64,000 bases of DNA from Mucilaginibacter pedocola (lineage in GTDB: Bacteria > Bacteroidota > Bacteroidia > Sphingobacteriales > Sphingobacteriaceae), in NCBI RefSeq assembly GCF_002013915.1, contig NZ_MBTF01000035.1:310001-374000 (forward strand), given 5' to 3'. The first letter of the stretch is position 1, and every line of letters starts with the position of its first letter. The position numbers were made by a program, and so were the translations under genes. Below the pieces are notes generated by a model. The model was not told where the DNA came from. It ran no database searches and saw only the letters and a list, made by a program, of their open reading frames with translations. Positions 42,413 to 51,920 of this stretch are shown in pieces.

Positions 42413-43012
42413 GTGATTGAAAATGCTGACGTTGATTTTTTGATACTTTTTTCGGCCGCCCGGCAAGAAGATACCCAAGCATTTAAACAGATATATCAGC
42501 GCTATTGGAAAATGCTTTACCTGAGTGCCTGTAAAAGGGTAGATGAGGACGAAGCTCAGGATATGGTGCAAGAAATAATGTTATCGCTTTGGAAACGCAA
42601 AAATAGTATCATCATAAACAGTGAAACCGACCTGGAACGCTATCTGCATAAGGCGCTCAAATACCGTATCATTTCATTTTATGCCAACGATGCCACTAAG
42701 GTGCCGCTTGCCGAATGGTTCGACCCTTCGTTCGATCCTCATATCGAATCGGCCTTTGATGTAAAGGGCCTTAAAGAAGTTATAGATAACGAGATAAACC
42801 TGATGCCGCAACGCATGCAGCTTATATTTAACCTGAGCCGGCGCGACGACTTCTCAATAGCCGATATAGCAGGGCATTTAAATCTTTCGGAGCAGACCGT
42901 AAAGAACCAGCTTACTACCGCTATAAAACGCCTTAAAACAGGCATAAGCAAATACAACCATACCGATGTTGCTGTTTGTTCAATTATTGCCGTAACTCTT
43001 TTTGGGGCTTAA
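42413..43012 (+). CDS. ECF RNA polymerase sigma factor
   Basis: A 199-residue ECF sigma factor, probably starting at GTG 42413 because the next Met falls inside region 2 and no in-frame ATG occurs upstream. Region 2 has AFKQIYQRYWKMLYLSACKR and AQDMVQEIMLSLWKRK; region 4 has FSIADIAGHLNLSEQTVKNQ. The C-terminus is hydrophobic (VAVCSIIAVTLFGA), as in the divergent ECF protein. It should drive the rightward FecR-SusC-SusD genes. Confidence 0.92.
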   Translation: MIENADVDFLILFSAARQEDTQAFKQIYQRYWKMLYLSACKRVDEDEAQDMVQEIMLSLWKRKNSIIINSETDLERYLHKALKYRIISFYANDATKVPLAEWFDPSFDPHIESAFDVKGLKEVIDNEINLMPQRMQLIFNLSRRDDFSIADIAGHLNLSEQTVKNQLTTAIKRLKTGISKYNHTDVAVCSIIAVTLFGA

Positions 43013-43085
43013 TAATTATTTAATATAAACTTTACACACTTTGTATAGTACTAAAACCTGTACCGCGGATATGTTGGTATAGGTA

Positions 43086-44030
43086 ATGAAAGATATAAAG
43101 AAAATACTTAAGCGATATCTGTCCGGCGAAGCCGATACCCGCGAGCGGCAAAGTACCGATGCCTGGTACGATAGTTTCGAAACCCGGGATCCGGTGCATT
43201 TGTCTCAACAGCAGGAGTCTGAGATACAAGATGCAATATGGCGAAAACTACAGCCGCAACTTACAGTGCGTGGAAGAGTATTTAATTTAAGTGTTTTTCA
43301 AAAAATAGCTGCCGGTATTATTGTTGTTATCGGTGCTGCATTGTGTTTTGCCTTATTCAACAAACCCCTTGATAATAAAATTGCCGATGCGGGCTATACC
43401 GAGTTTGCTACCGGTTTTGGCGAGAAAAAACAACTGACCCTTAGCGATAGTACCATCGTTATACTCAACAGCGCATCGCACCTGCGCGTTTATAACGATT
43501 TTAACAAAGTGCGCCATGTACAACTTACCGATGGCGAAGCTTACTTTGATGTACACCACAACCCCCAACTACCTTTTACTATTGAAACGGGCGGGCTTTT
43601 AACAAGGGTGCTGGGTACTGCCTTTAACATTAAGGCCTATAAAAAACTGAATTTAATAATGGTTGCTGTGCTGCGCGGTAAGGTGCAGGTAAGCGAAAAG
43701 TTGCGCAGCCTGGGTATTTTAACGCCCAAACAGAAACTGGTTTACAATAAAACCAGCAAAAAAGGCAAAATAGTTGCGTTGGATGATGAAACCACCGCAT
43801 GGCAGGCCGGTAAACTGGCTTTTAAAGATGCCAGTTTTGATGAAATGGCCTTAACCCTGGCCAATAACTACAATGTTAAAGTAGTATACAACAATCCCAA
43901 TATTCTTAAAAAACACTTCACGGCAAGTATTCCTGCAGCGTTGCCTGCTTTTAAAGCCGCGCAGGTACTTGCATCAATTCATCATTTAGAAATTAAACAA
44001 AGGAGGGACACAATCATATTCCAAAAATAA
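43086..44030 (+). CDS. FecR-family anti-sigma factor
   Basis: A 314-residue FecR protein: cytoplasmic part 1-72, membrane helix near 74-93 (KIAAGIIVVIGAALCFALFN), periplasmic FecR domain about 105-205 (LSDSTIVILNSASHLRVYND) and DUF4974-like C-terminus (about 240-312). It should bind the ECF factor encoded 73 nt upstream and the STN domain of the SusC protein encoded downstream, giving the classical trans-envelope relay. Confidence 0.92.
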   Translation: MKDIKKILKRYLSGEADTRERQSTDAWYDSFETRDPVHLSQQQESEIQDAIWRKLQPQLTVRGRVFNLSVFQKIAAGIIVVIGAALCFALFNKPLDNKIADAGYTEFATGFGEKKQLTLSDSTIVILNSASHLRVYNDFNKVRHVQLTDGEAYFDVHHNPQLPFTIETGGLLTRVLGTAFNIKAYKKLNLIMVAVLRGKVQVSEKLRSLGILTPKQKLVYNKTSKKGKIVALDDETTAWQAGKLAFKDASFDEMALTLANNYNVKVVYNNPNILKKHFTASIPAALPAFKAAQVLASIHHLEIKQRRDTIIFQK

Positions 44031-44041
44031 CCCAATAAAAA

Positions 44042-44088
44042 AAGGCTTTGCTGTAACAAAGCCTTCGTTAAAAGCCGCTGTAACGGCT
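44042..44088. terminator. Two tandem hairpins with identical CTGTAA loops
   Basis: Stem 1 AAGGCTTTG (44042-44050) with CAAAGCCTT (44057-44065); stem 2 AGCCG (44073-44077) with CGGCT (44084-44088). Both loops are CTGTAA. Stem 1 has a U-tract only on the minus strand, so rightward it is more likely an mRNA stability or processing site than a full terminator between FecR and SusC. Confidence 0.5.
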
Positions 44089-44133
44089 CAATGCCTTCAT
44101 ATTATTTCACAATATCTAAAAGCCATACAATGT

Positions 44134-47100
44134 ATGAATAAATACAGACATTCTAAATATCTGCATAACGATCTTATTAAAAAAGCAATGAGACTCACAT
44201 TTGTTTCGATAAGTATATTGCTCACATCATCAATGCTGCTGCCTGCAATCGCAAGCGAAGGCCAGGCGCTAAACAAAAAGGTATCGGTAGTGGTATCAAA
44301 TGGCTCGCTTGAGCAGGCCGTTAAGCAAATAGAGCAGCAAACCAACGTAAATTTTGCTTATGACAAAGCAGTTTTACAACAGGCAAAGGCCCAGGCCCAT
44401 GCTTACAAAAACGAACAATTAACCAATGTGCTGTCGAGAATGCTTGGCCAAAACGGGCTTGCATTTCTTGAGATGAACGGCGTAATAGTAATAAGGCCAA
44501 TGACTGCCCGCGAGCTTGCCGCTAATGCGGATGGCCGTATAAAAGGTAAGGTAGTTGACGAGCAGGGCGCACCCTTGCCAGGCGCCACAGTAAGGATACT
44601 TGAGCTCGACCGCGCAATTGCCAGCGGCGTAGACGGTAGCTTTAGTTTGCCGGCCGCACCCGGTGTGTACACCGTTGAGGTTAGTTTTATTACGTTTAAA
44701 ACGCAGCGCTTTCAGGGCGTTGTGGTACAAGCCGATAATAATACACAGCTTGATGTGCAGATGAAAGCCGAAATGGGCACACTAAACGAGGTTGTGGTAG
44801 TTGGTTACGGTACCCAAAAACGTGGCGAAATTACTTCTGCTGTGGCAGCCGTAAAAGCCGAAGACTTTAACCAGGGGGGCATCAGATCGCCGCTTGAATT
44901 GATACAGGGTAAGGTTGCCGGTTTAAATATTACCAAAACACAAGGCAATAACCCTAATGCCGGTACATCTATACAGTTGCGTGGTGTAACCTCGTTAACA
45001 GGTTCGCTTACCCCGCTTATCGTTATTGACGGTATACCGGGCGGTAACCTCGATCTGATACAGCAAACCGATATCGAATCGTTTAACGTATTGAAAGATG
45101 GTTCGGCCGCGGCTATTTATGGTACGCGCGGTAACGCCGGTGTTATTTTAATAACCACCAAAAAAGGTAAAGGCGGCGACCCTAAATACGAATACAACAC
45201 CTATTTCCAGCGCGATTTTGTTGACCGCAAACCTGATTTTCTTTCGGCTGCGCAATTCCGCCAGCGTATAGGCGAGGGTGTTATCTCGCAACAGTCGGAT
45301 CTGGGCAGTTCTACAGATATGTATGATGCGCTTATTAATAAAGATAACCTGAGCCAGTATCATAACTTTTCGGCATCAGGCGGATCTGATAAGGCAAACT
45401 ACCGTACTTCATTGTTTTATAATGATTTTGAAGGGATAGCCAAAGAGAACGGCCGCGAGCAATTCGGCGGCAGGCTAAACATCAACCAGAAAGGCATGAA
45501 TGATAAGCTTTCGTTGCAGGTGAACATGGTTGGTAACTTTAACAAAGCCAATTTATTAGGCGGCGGCACCGGCGATTTTGAGCAGGCTGTGGCCTGGAAC
45601 CCAACTGCGCCTATATACAAACCCGATGGTACGTTTTACCAGATACAGGAGATGTATAACCCTGTTGCACGCTTAAGCACAAGGCTTAGCGAGCGTACGC
45701 AGCAAACTTTCTCCGGCGATGCAAGGCTTACATTTAAAGCCAATCACGGCCTTTCGTTCTCGGTATTTGGTTCGTACCTGCGCGATAATTATAACGACCG
45801 CAACTACCGCTCTATGAGCGATTGGGATCAGCGTGTGGGTACCAGCTGGCAGGGTATGGGTTATGCAGCAAAATCTAATAACCTAACCTGGACCAAAACA
45901 CTCGAGCCTACCATTAATTTTGAGCATACCTGGAACAGGCATACAGTAACTGCTATTGCCGGTTACAGCTACCAGTACTCAACCCTTGAGCGCTTTAACG
46001 CCGATAACAACGGTTTTACTACAGATGGTTTCCTCGATTGGAACCTGGGTGCCGGCAGCGCTATTAACAATACTGCCTTGCCGCGCCCTGGTGTAGGTAG
46101 CTTTAAAGATGATAATACCCTTATCGCATTTTTTGGCCGTGTAAACTACGCGTTTGACGAGAAATTTTTTGCACAGGCAATTTTACGCCGCGAGGGCTCA
46201 TCGCGCTTTGGCGCAAACAACAAATGGGGTAATTTCCCGGCAGCATCCATCGGCTGGACGCTTAGCCAGGAGGAGTTTCTGAAAAATGCCTCGTTTATTA
46301 ATAGTTTAAAACTGCGGGTAGGTTATGGTATTACCGGTAACCAGGGTATCCCTAACTACCAATCGTTAATTACGCTTGGCACAGGGGGCGTTTACCCGCA
46401 AAACGGTATCTATTACCAAACATACGGTGCATCGCGTAACCCTAACCCTAACCTGCGTTGGGAGAAAAAGGCCGAATGGAACTTTGGTGTTGATTACGAC
46501 TTGTTCGACCATCGTTTAAGCGGTGCCATTGATGTGTACTCGCGCCAAACCCGCGATCTGCTTTATAACTATGCTGCGCAGCAACCGGCCTTCGTTCGCG
46601 ATGGTTTATACACCAACGTAGGTACCATAAGCAACCACGGTGTGGAGGTATTGATAAGCGCCATTCCTGTTAAGAAAAAGGATTTTAAATGGAGCATTGA
46701 TTTCACCGCCAGCTCGCAGTTCAATAAACTTAGCAAGCTATCAAACGAGTTATATAAAGCAACTTACCTGCAATTTGCAGATATACCTAACCCGGGGGCA
46801 ATGGGCCCGGCTATCCGCTTAACAGAAGGTGGCCAGGTAGGTAACTTTTACGGAAAACGCTTTGCCGGCTTTGCTGATAATGGTACGTGGTTGTTTTACA
46901 AAGCCGATGGCAGTAAAGCACCTGCATCGCAAATTAACGAGAACGACCGCACTATTATTGGTAATGGCGTGCCTAAGTACAACATGGCCATTAGCCAAAC
47001 TTTCCGTTACAAGAACTTAGATCTGACAGTGTTGTTCAGAGGCAAGTTTGGGTTCGATATCCTTAACCTGCAGGAGATATTCTTCGGTAACAAAAATTAC

Positions 47101-47418
47101 CTGCCAAATAACATCTTCAATAGTGCATTTACAAAACATGCGCAACTTAAAGATGTGCCTCAGTACTCAGATTACTATATTGAAAAGGGCGACTTTGTTA
47201 AGTTAGATAATGCTACACTGGGTTACAATTTTAAATTGAATAATGCCTATGTACGCAACCTGCGCCTGTTTGTTAGCGGCCGCAACTTATTAACCTTTAC
47301 CGGGTACAGCGGCCTCGACCCCGAATTACAGGATACCGGTTTTGAAACAGGTGTAGACTCGAGGGGCTTTTACCCACGCACCCGCTCATGGACAATTGGC
47401 CTTAATGTTGGATTTTAA
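44134..47418 (+). CDS. SusC/RagA-like TonB-dependent receptor with STN signalling domain
   Basis: A 1094-residue outer-membrane receptor. After the signal region (which may begin at the internal Met 44188) comes an STN domain (about 48-105, with VKQIEQQTNVNFAYDKAVLQ), a CarboxypepD_reg domain (about 130-215), the LNEVVVVGYGTQKRGEITSA segment leading into the plug, LKDGSAAAIYGTRGNAGVIL near 325, and the barrel ending WTIGLNVGF. With the SusD lipoprotein it forms a nutrient uptake pair, probably for a glycan. The STN domain should contact the FecR protein encoded upstream. Confidence 0.94.
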   Translation: MNKYRHSKYLHNDLIKKAMRLTFVSISILLTSSMLLPAIASEGQALNKKVSVVVSNGSLEQAVKQIEQQTNVNFAYDKAVLQQAKAQAHAYKNEQLTNVLSRMLGQNGLAFLEMNGVIVIRPMTARELAANADGRIKGKVVDEQGAPLPGATVRILELDRAIASGVDGSFSLPAAPGVYTVEVSFITFKTQRFQGVVVQADNNTQLDVQMKAEMGTLNEVVVVGYGTQKRGEITSAVAAVKAEDFNQGGIRSPLELIQGKVAGLNITKTQGNNPNAGTSIQLRGVTSLTGSLTPLIVIDGIPGGNLDLIQQTDIESFNVLKDGSAAAIYGTRGNAGVILITTKKGKGGDPKYEYNTYFQRDFVDRKPDFLSAAQFRQRIGEGVISQQSDLGSSTDMYDALINKDNLSQYHNFSASGGSDKANYRTSLFYNDFEGIAKENGREQFGGRLNINQKGMNDKLSLQVNMVGNFNKANLLGGGTGDFEQAVAWNPTAPIYKPDGTFYQIQEMYNPVARLSTRLSERTQQTFSGDARLTFKANHGLSFSVFGSYLRDNYNDRNYRSMSDWDQRVGTSWQGMGYAAKSNNLTWTKTLEPTINFEHTWNRHTVTAIAGYSYQYSTLERFNADNNGFTTDGFLDWNLGAGSAINNTALPRPGVGSFKDDNTLIAFFGRVNYAFDEKFFAQAILRREGSSRFGANNKWGNFPAASIGWTLSQEEFLKNASFINSLKLRVGYGITGNQGIPNYQSLITLGTGGVYPQNGIYYQTYGASRNPNPNLRWEKKAEWNFGVDYDLFDHRLSGAIDVYSRQTRDLLYNYAAQQPAFVRDGLYTNVGTISNHGVEVLISAIPVKKKDFKWSIDFTASSQFNKLSKLSNELYKATYLQFADIPNPGAMGPAIRLTEGGQVGNFYGKRFAGFADNGTWLFYKADGSKAPASQINENDRTIIGNGVPKYNMAISQTFRYKNLDLTVLFRGKFGFDILNLQEIFFGNKNYLPNNIFNSAFTKHAQLKDVPQYSDYYIEKGDFVKLDNATLGYNFKLNNAYVRNLRLFVSGRNLLTFTGYSGLDPELQDTGFETGVDSRGFYPRTRSWTIGLNVGF

Positions 47419-47462
47419 TAACCCATGGCTTTTACCTGTAATCACTATTTAAGATTTTCATA

Positions 47463-49085
47463 ATGAAGAATATAAAAAAGATACTTTTTAGCGGCAGTGT
47501 TTTTACGCTGCTATTTTTAGGTGCCGGTTGCACAAAGCTTAACGAAACCGTGTACAGCGACCTTTACAAAGATAATTTTTACAAAAGCAGAACAGAGGTA
47601 TTGCAGGCCGCATTGCGCCCCATGACACACTTACAATCGTGGATTGCGCCTATACGCGGCGATGGTTATTACTACCATGCCGAAATGTGCTCGGACCAGG
47701 TGGCCTGGCCACAAAAAGGCCGCCACGCTTATGATAACGGCGACCACATAAGGCAGCACTACCACACCTGGACTGATAACGAAGGCCGCATGCGCAACGC
47801 CTGGGTAGGCATATGGACGGGCGTGGGTTATTGCAACGCAGCTATTGAGGATCTGGAGAAACTTAATCCGGGTAACATTGGTATGTCTGAAACCGAGATG
47901 AAAGCCATTTTGGCCGAGTTGCACGTGCTTAGGGCGTTTCACTACATAAAATTGATGGACCTTTGGGGCAATATACCGGTAGTAACACAAGTTGGGCTTC
48001 CGGCCAACCCGGCAACGCAGCCACGAGCCGAAGTGTTTAAATTCATCCAAACTGAACTCGAGACATTTACACCGCAGCTGCTGCCATATTCGGCTGAGCT
48101 TGTTGGCCGTATAGGCCAAACCGGGGGCTATGCAATGATGGCCGAGCTTTACCTGAATGCCGAAAAATGGACAGGTACCGCCATGTGGGATAAATGTATA
48201 GCTGCCTGCGACAAAATTTTAGGCGGCACAGCCGGTGGTTTGGGCGGCGCACCAAAACTTGCGCCAAACCTTACCGAAACATTTGCCAATACCAACCGCA
48301 CCGCTCCTGAGGCATTATTTCAGTATGCTTACAGTAATAAAGGCGGTTTCGTATGGGATTTTATTCCGTTGTTTGGTTTTAGCAATATGAGCGCCGCTTT
48401 AGATGTGGGTTATGCAGGTAACAACGGTTACGTAGTTATCCCTACGTTTTTTGATACCTATGCAGAAAATGATATCCGAAAAAAAGAGTGGTTTTTATTT
48501 GGTCCGCAGTATAAATTCGGCACAACTACGCCAATTTTAGGTACCGAGGAATACAATGGCAAGCCGCTTATATATGTTAACACCATCAGGCGCGAAACTG
48601 AAGGCGAAGTTTCAGGGCCGGGCGGCATGACCAGGGGCGAAGAAAATAGCGGTGCGCGTTTCAATAAATACAAAACAGGCCGTTTAAGCGACCCTAACTA
48701 CCGCGAAAACCATTTCATGATCTATCGTTTAACAGAGATCTACTTCGATAAAGCCGAGGCGCTGATGCGTAAAAATGGCGGTAGTGCAACCCAGGAAGCT
48801 GTTAACCTGATAAACGAGAGCCGTAAAAGAGCGTTCTCTGATGCTGATTGGCAAACTGCCCGCTACACCCCGGCAACGCTTACCATGGATGAGCTTTTGG
48901 CCGAAAAAGGACGCGAGTTTATTTTTGAAGGCAAGCGCCGTACAGATATCATCCGTTTCGGCAGGTTTAACACAGGTACATGGTGGGACCATACCGCTAC
49001 CAATAACCCTAACCGCGAGATATACCCTATACCATCTACGCAGTTAGCTAATAACCCAAATCTGAAACAGAACCCGGGCTATTAA
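47463..49085 (+). CDS. SusD/RagB-like nutrient-binding lipoprotein
   Basis: A 540-residue surface lipoprotein with the lipobox LGAGC at about residue 23 (signal MKNIKKILFSGSVFTLLFLG). It has a SusD-like TPR N-terminal half and the RagB C-terminal signature GREFIFEGKRRTDIIRFGRF near 470-490, ending in YPIPSTQLANNPNLKQNPGY. It caps the SusC barrel encoded 44 nt upstream and binds the substrate at the surface. No intact glycoside hydrolase follows; the next gene on the other strand is a broken one. Confidence 0.94.
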   Translation: MKNIKKILFSGSVFTLLFLGAGCTKLNETVYSDLYKDNFYKSRTEVLQAALRPMTHLQSWIAPIRGDGYYYHAEMCSDQVAWPQKGRHAYDNGDHIRQHYHTWTDNEGRMRNAWVGIWTGVGYCNAAIEDLEKLNPGNIGMSETEMKAILAELHVLRAFHYIKLMDLWGNIPVVTQVGLPANPATQPRAEVFKFIQTELETFTPQLLPYSAELVGRIGQTGGYAMMAELYLNAEKWTGTAMWDKCIAACDKILGGTAGGLGGAPKLAPNLTETFANTNRTAPEALFQYAYSNKGGFVWDFIPLFGFSNMSAALDVGYAGNNGYVVIPTFFDTYAENDIRKKEWFLFGPQYKFGTTTPILGTEEYNGKPLIYVNTIRRETEGEVSGPGGMTRGEENSGARFNKYKTGRLSDPNYRENHFMIYRLTEIYFDKAEALMRKNGGSATQEAVNLINESRKRAFSDADWQTARYTPATLTMDELLAEKGREFIFEGKRRTDIIRFGRFNTGTWWDHTATNNPNREIYPIPSTQLANNPNLKQNPGY

Positions 49086-49102
49086 TTTAAATAAAGCAAT
49101 AG

Positions 49103-49133
49103 AAGGGGCGAAGCCGGAGAGGCTTCGCCCCTT
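49103..49133. terminator. Strong bidirectional terminator after SusD
   Basis: AAGGGGCGAAGCC (49103-49115) pairs perfectly over 13 bp with GGCTTCGCCCCTT (49121-49133), 5-nt loop, followed by TTTGTATTT to the right. It can end both the SusD transcript and the leftward pseudogene transcript. Confidence 0.8.
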
Positions 49134-49173
49134 TGTATTTATCGAAGGCTTCGTGTTGTCAGGGCGCTTCTTC

Positions 49174-51267
49174 CTAATCAATACTTATAAGCGCGCAGCC
49201 TCTTTTCAGTGGCACATCTAATTTTAATGTTTGAGCAAATGGCGTGTTGTTTTTAAGCACCTGCCATTTGGCCTGGCCGGGGTACAGCACTTTAATTTGT
49301 AGCTTTTTCTTGTTTAAAGCTGTAAACGGAAGCCGGAGCATAACCGATGCCTTACCCGTACCGCCGCCCAACACCACGGGTATAACCACTTTGCCGTTTG
49401 CTTTAAAGGCGTTGGCTTTTGCCGGCCCGTTAATTACCTGCACCACATGCGGGGCAAGCAGCCATTCGCGCTCTTTGATGGCTGTTAGCATTGGGCCATA
49501 ATCCAGGTAGTATTTTTCGGCTTCGGCATCCGGCAGTATGCAATGGTCGTTACCGGGGTAGGGTGCGGTGAGGAAAGCGCCCAGGTATAAATGCCGCTGA
49601 AAATATGCATCAGGATCGGGCATGAGGTTTTCTTTTGAGGCGGTCCAGGCTATAATGGGTTTAAAAAATGCCATTTGCGCACAAAGGTTCAAGCTGGATG
49701 CCATATACCCAAATTCGTCGTAAATCCCGTCGATATGCTGCATCAGGTCGATCCGCCTGTCCAGCGGGTTGCAAAAAATAACTTTATGCGCATCGTGCAT
49801 TATCCGGCCCAGGGGCTCCATAAGGTTTTTCCACGATAGCAGCAACGATCGTGTTTTCTGAGTGCCAACCATGCTTACCCCGTCGTTGCCATTGCTGTTG
49901 TAAAAACGCATCCAGTCCAGCCTGTCTATACATATTCCCGACGAAGCCGGGATGTTTTGAATATGCAGCCTGGCCTGGTTCAATAAAAAAGACTTATATA
50001 CGGTGTCGGCCGGGTCAAGCACAATGCAATCTTCCCAGTTTGAAAAAACGGGCCTGTCGTCCCAATCGGGCAGTTGGCCTGCCGGTTTCAGGAAAGCCGT
50101 TTTTAGTTTAGTGTATACAAAGTTATTCGGGTTTTTCCAGAGGCTATCGCCGTTTACGGGCGTTGTTTTATAAGGGTAAACAATGCCATTGCCAAACTCG
50201 TTCACGTTAAAATAGCTGATGGTATGAAACCCGAGTTGGTTTAAGCGCTCCGAATATTTGTTCAGTTGGTTATGGAAGCGTATCCGTCGCCTACCTGCAC
50301 GCCCCTTTGCTTGTATTTAAGCCATTTTTCGTCCTTTGTTTTTACCGGTGGAATAAATGCGCCCATGTACGGAAAATCGAGCGATGCCTTCCAGTTCAGG
50401 CTGAAGGCCATTTTACGGTATTTGGCGGTATCAAGCTCTCCTTCGTATGATGAGTATGCGGCACAGCCGGCAATAGTGTTTACCAAAGGCTCTTCGGGCA
50501 AAAAGTAAGTGCTGAAGTTTTTGGTCATTCATGCCATGCCATCGCGCCAGTCGGCCTCGTGCAATATGATCTGGTGGCTGATGTGGATACGATGTGCCGA
50601 ATTGATGCGGTGGTTAAGGTGCCGGTAAGCTATTTCGCCATCGGCGGTGGTGTGCATCTCCAGATCGAGAATGGTATCATTGAGCGATTGAACGAAGCTT
50701 AAGCCAAGGTTATCGCGGTTAAATAAAGTACTTGCAATAGGTATTACAAAGGCATTGCGCGAGAGGTGCGTTTCGCCGCCATAAGTTAGCGCCAGTTGCT
50801 GAAAAGGGGGCAGATAAGAATGGGTCTTGCCAGGCATCGGTTTTAGCGTTAGGCTGGTTACCTGCCCAAGCAGTCCAAAACCGGGCGGAATCAGGGTTTA
50901 CCCATTTTAAGGAAGTTTCTATAGGGACGGTCCAACTGCCGGTATCGTTGGTTGTAATGTCGATATCCCACTGTAAACCATAAGCGGTTCTTTTTACCGT
51001 ACTGGTTATATCGCAGGAGTTTTTAAAGTACTCGATATGTTTTTTAATAACTATATGCGTGCTGTCGGCAGATAGCACTTGAGCACTTGTGCTTTTATAG
51101 GTTGAGGGTATAGTGGCATCCAAAACAAATACCTTTTCGCCACCCGGGCTTTTAAAACTGCCTTTTATCTGTCCGTTCTCAAAGGTTAACCGTACTGGAT
51201 CTGCCTGGCAAAAAACGAAGGTGGGGCAAAGTAACAGGATGAGCAATACAAAAAGTTTAGCGGGCAT
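49174..51267 (-). pseudogene. Broken secreted glycoside-hydrolase-like gene (two frameshifts and one nonsense codon)
   Basis: Four leftward frames join into one protein of about 695 residues: 51267 to about 50806, then to 50529, then 50528 to about 50270, then to 49174. Lesion 1 is a one-base shift at the run 50802-50810 (A4 then G5 on the plus strand): dropping one base restores FLSAPFQQLALTYGG. Lesion 2 is an in-frame TGA at 50529-50531 after DWRDGMA. Lesion 3 is a one-base shift near 50270-50285; past it the frame continues FHNQLNKYSERLNQLGFHTI. The product has a signal peptide, a beta-rich N-terminal half and a TIM-barrel-like C-terminal half with GICIDRLDW and DGIYDEFGY as possible catalytic acids. 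The exact GH family is not recognised. Confidence 0.8.
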
Positions 51268-51329
51268 ATAACTAATATAAGTAAGCCGTTAAGGTAGGAT
51301 ATTTTGCCTGTAGAGGAGACTGTAAATGA

Positions 51330-51365
51330 AAAAACGCCGACCTCTTGTAAGAAATCAGCGTTTTT
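51330..51365. terminator. AT-flanked hairpin AAAAACGC/GCGTTTTT
   Basis: AAAAACGC (51330-51337) pairs with GCGTTTTT (51358-51365). With A- and T-runs at the two edges it would terminate transcripts from either side. It directly adjoins the tRNA-like fragment, as a tRNA terminator would. Confidence 0.5.
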
Positions 51366-51366
51366 A

Positions 51367-51383
51367 GTAGCCCGTAGGGGAAT
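51367..51383 (-). other. Possible tRNA-Glu 3'-end remnant (attachment-site-like)
   Basis: GTAGCCCGTAGGGGAAT; its reverse complement reads like the last part of the T arm plus 3' acceptor strand of Bacteroidota tRNA-Glu, but the sequence diverges before the T loop and no tRNA can fold. Such fragments are left at the ends of integrated elements. The match is from memory of tRNA-Glu sequences, not from an alignment. Confidence 0.35.
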
Positions 51384-51715
51384 ATTTAGACCCTGCTAAT
51401 AGCTTTATATTCAATGTCTTATAACGGCTTCATTTTGTACTCACCGCTTTGCTCACCAGCGTTCGACCGCGTTGCAAATATGATTTAAAGATAAGCATTT
51501 AACTTCGTTCGTACAAAAATTTTGAGGGGTATCTCAGCTCCCGATGAAGTGGCAGTATACGTTGACGTTGTTAAACCACCTATTTCTTAAGTGAGTGACC
51601 AACGGCCCGGCCGGCTGTTCGCATTTATCCAATAAATGGATTTCGAATCCTGCGAAGCAAGAGGTGATGTAGTGCCTGCTGGTGATCTCTCCTTAAAATA
51701 CCGCCCAGCTAATTT

Positions 51716-51752
51716 TTTTTTAATCTTTTGCTAATCTCTATTTATTCCTTTG
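51716..51752 (+). promoter_or_regulatory. Promoter module shared with the SusC gene at 61009
   Basis: The 24 nt at 51716-51739 match 60937-60960 at 22 positions (core AATCyTTTGCTAATCTyT after a T-run). Each copy is followed at the same distance by a -7-like element, here TTCCTTTG (51745-51752), 14 nt after TTTG. The matching spacing suggests that both genes respond to the same factor. Confidence 0.5.
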
Positions 51753-51920
51753 CTGCAAATTATTTAGCGTTGATGGCGTCAAAATTCGGAGGCATAGGGC
51801 TCAATTACTTTGGGAGCATTTTTCCACGTTGTTCCTGATCATGTTGGCCCAAACGCCAAGTTTCTTTCATCTACAAATGTAAACGACCTTAAGTACCAGC
51901 ATCATTTAAAAGGAAAACCT

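Larger units (their letters stand above)
51268..51920. other. Long intergenic region, about 650 nt, with tRNA-like fragment and promoter module
   Basis: No convincing gene. It contains a terminator-like hairpin (51330-51365), a 17-nt match to a tRNA 3' end (51367-51383), two GGTGAG-type repeats read leftward around 51436-51460, and a T-rich promoter module (51716-51752) shared with the region before the SusC gene at 61009. A TTG-initiated extension of the AraC gene into 51810-51920 is possible but unlikely. Confidence 0.5.

Noticed and set aside
51810..51920. 37-residue N-terminal extension of the AraC regulator from a TTG
   Set aside because: The ATG at 51921 has a good purine-rich ribosome site, and the extension does not look like the family's N-terminus.
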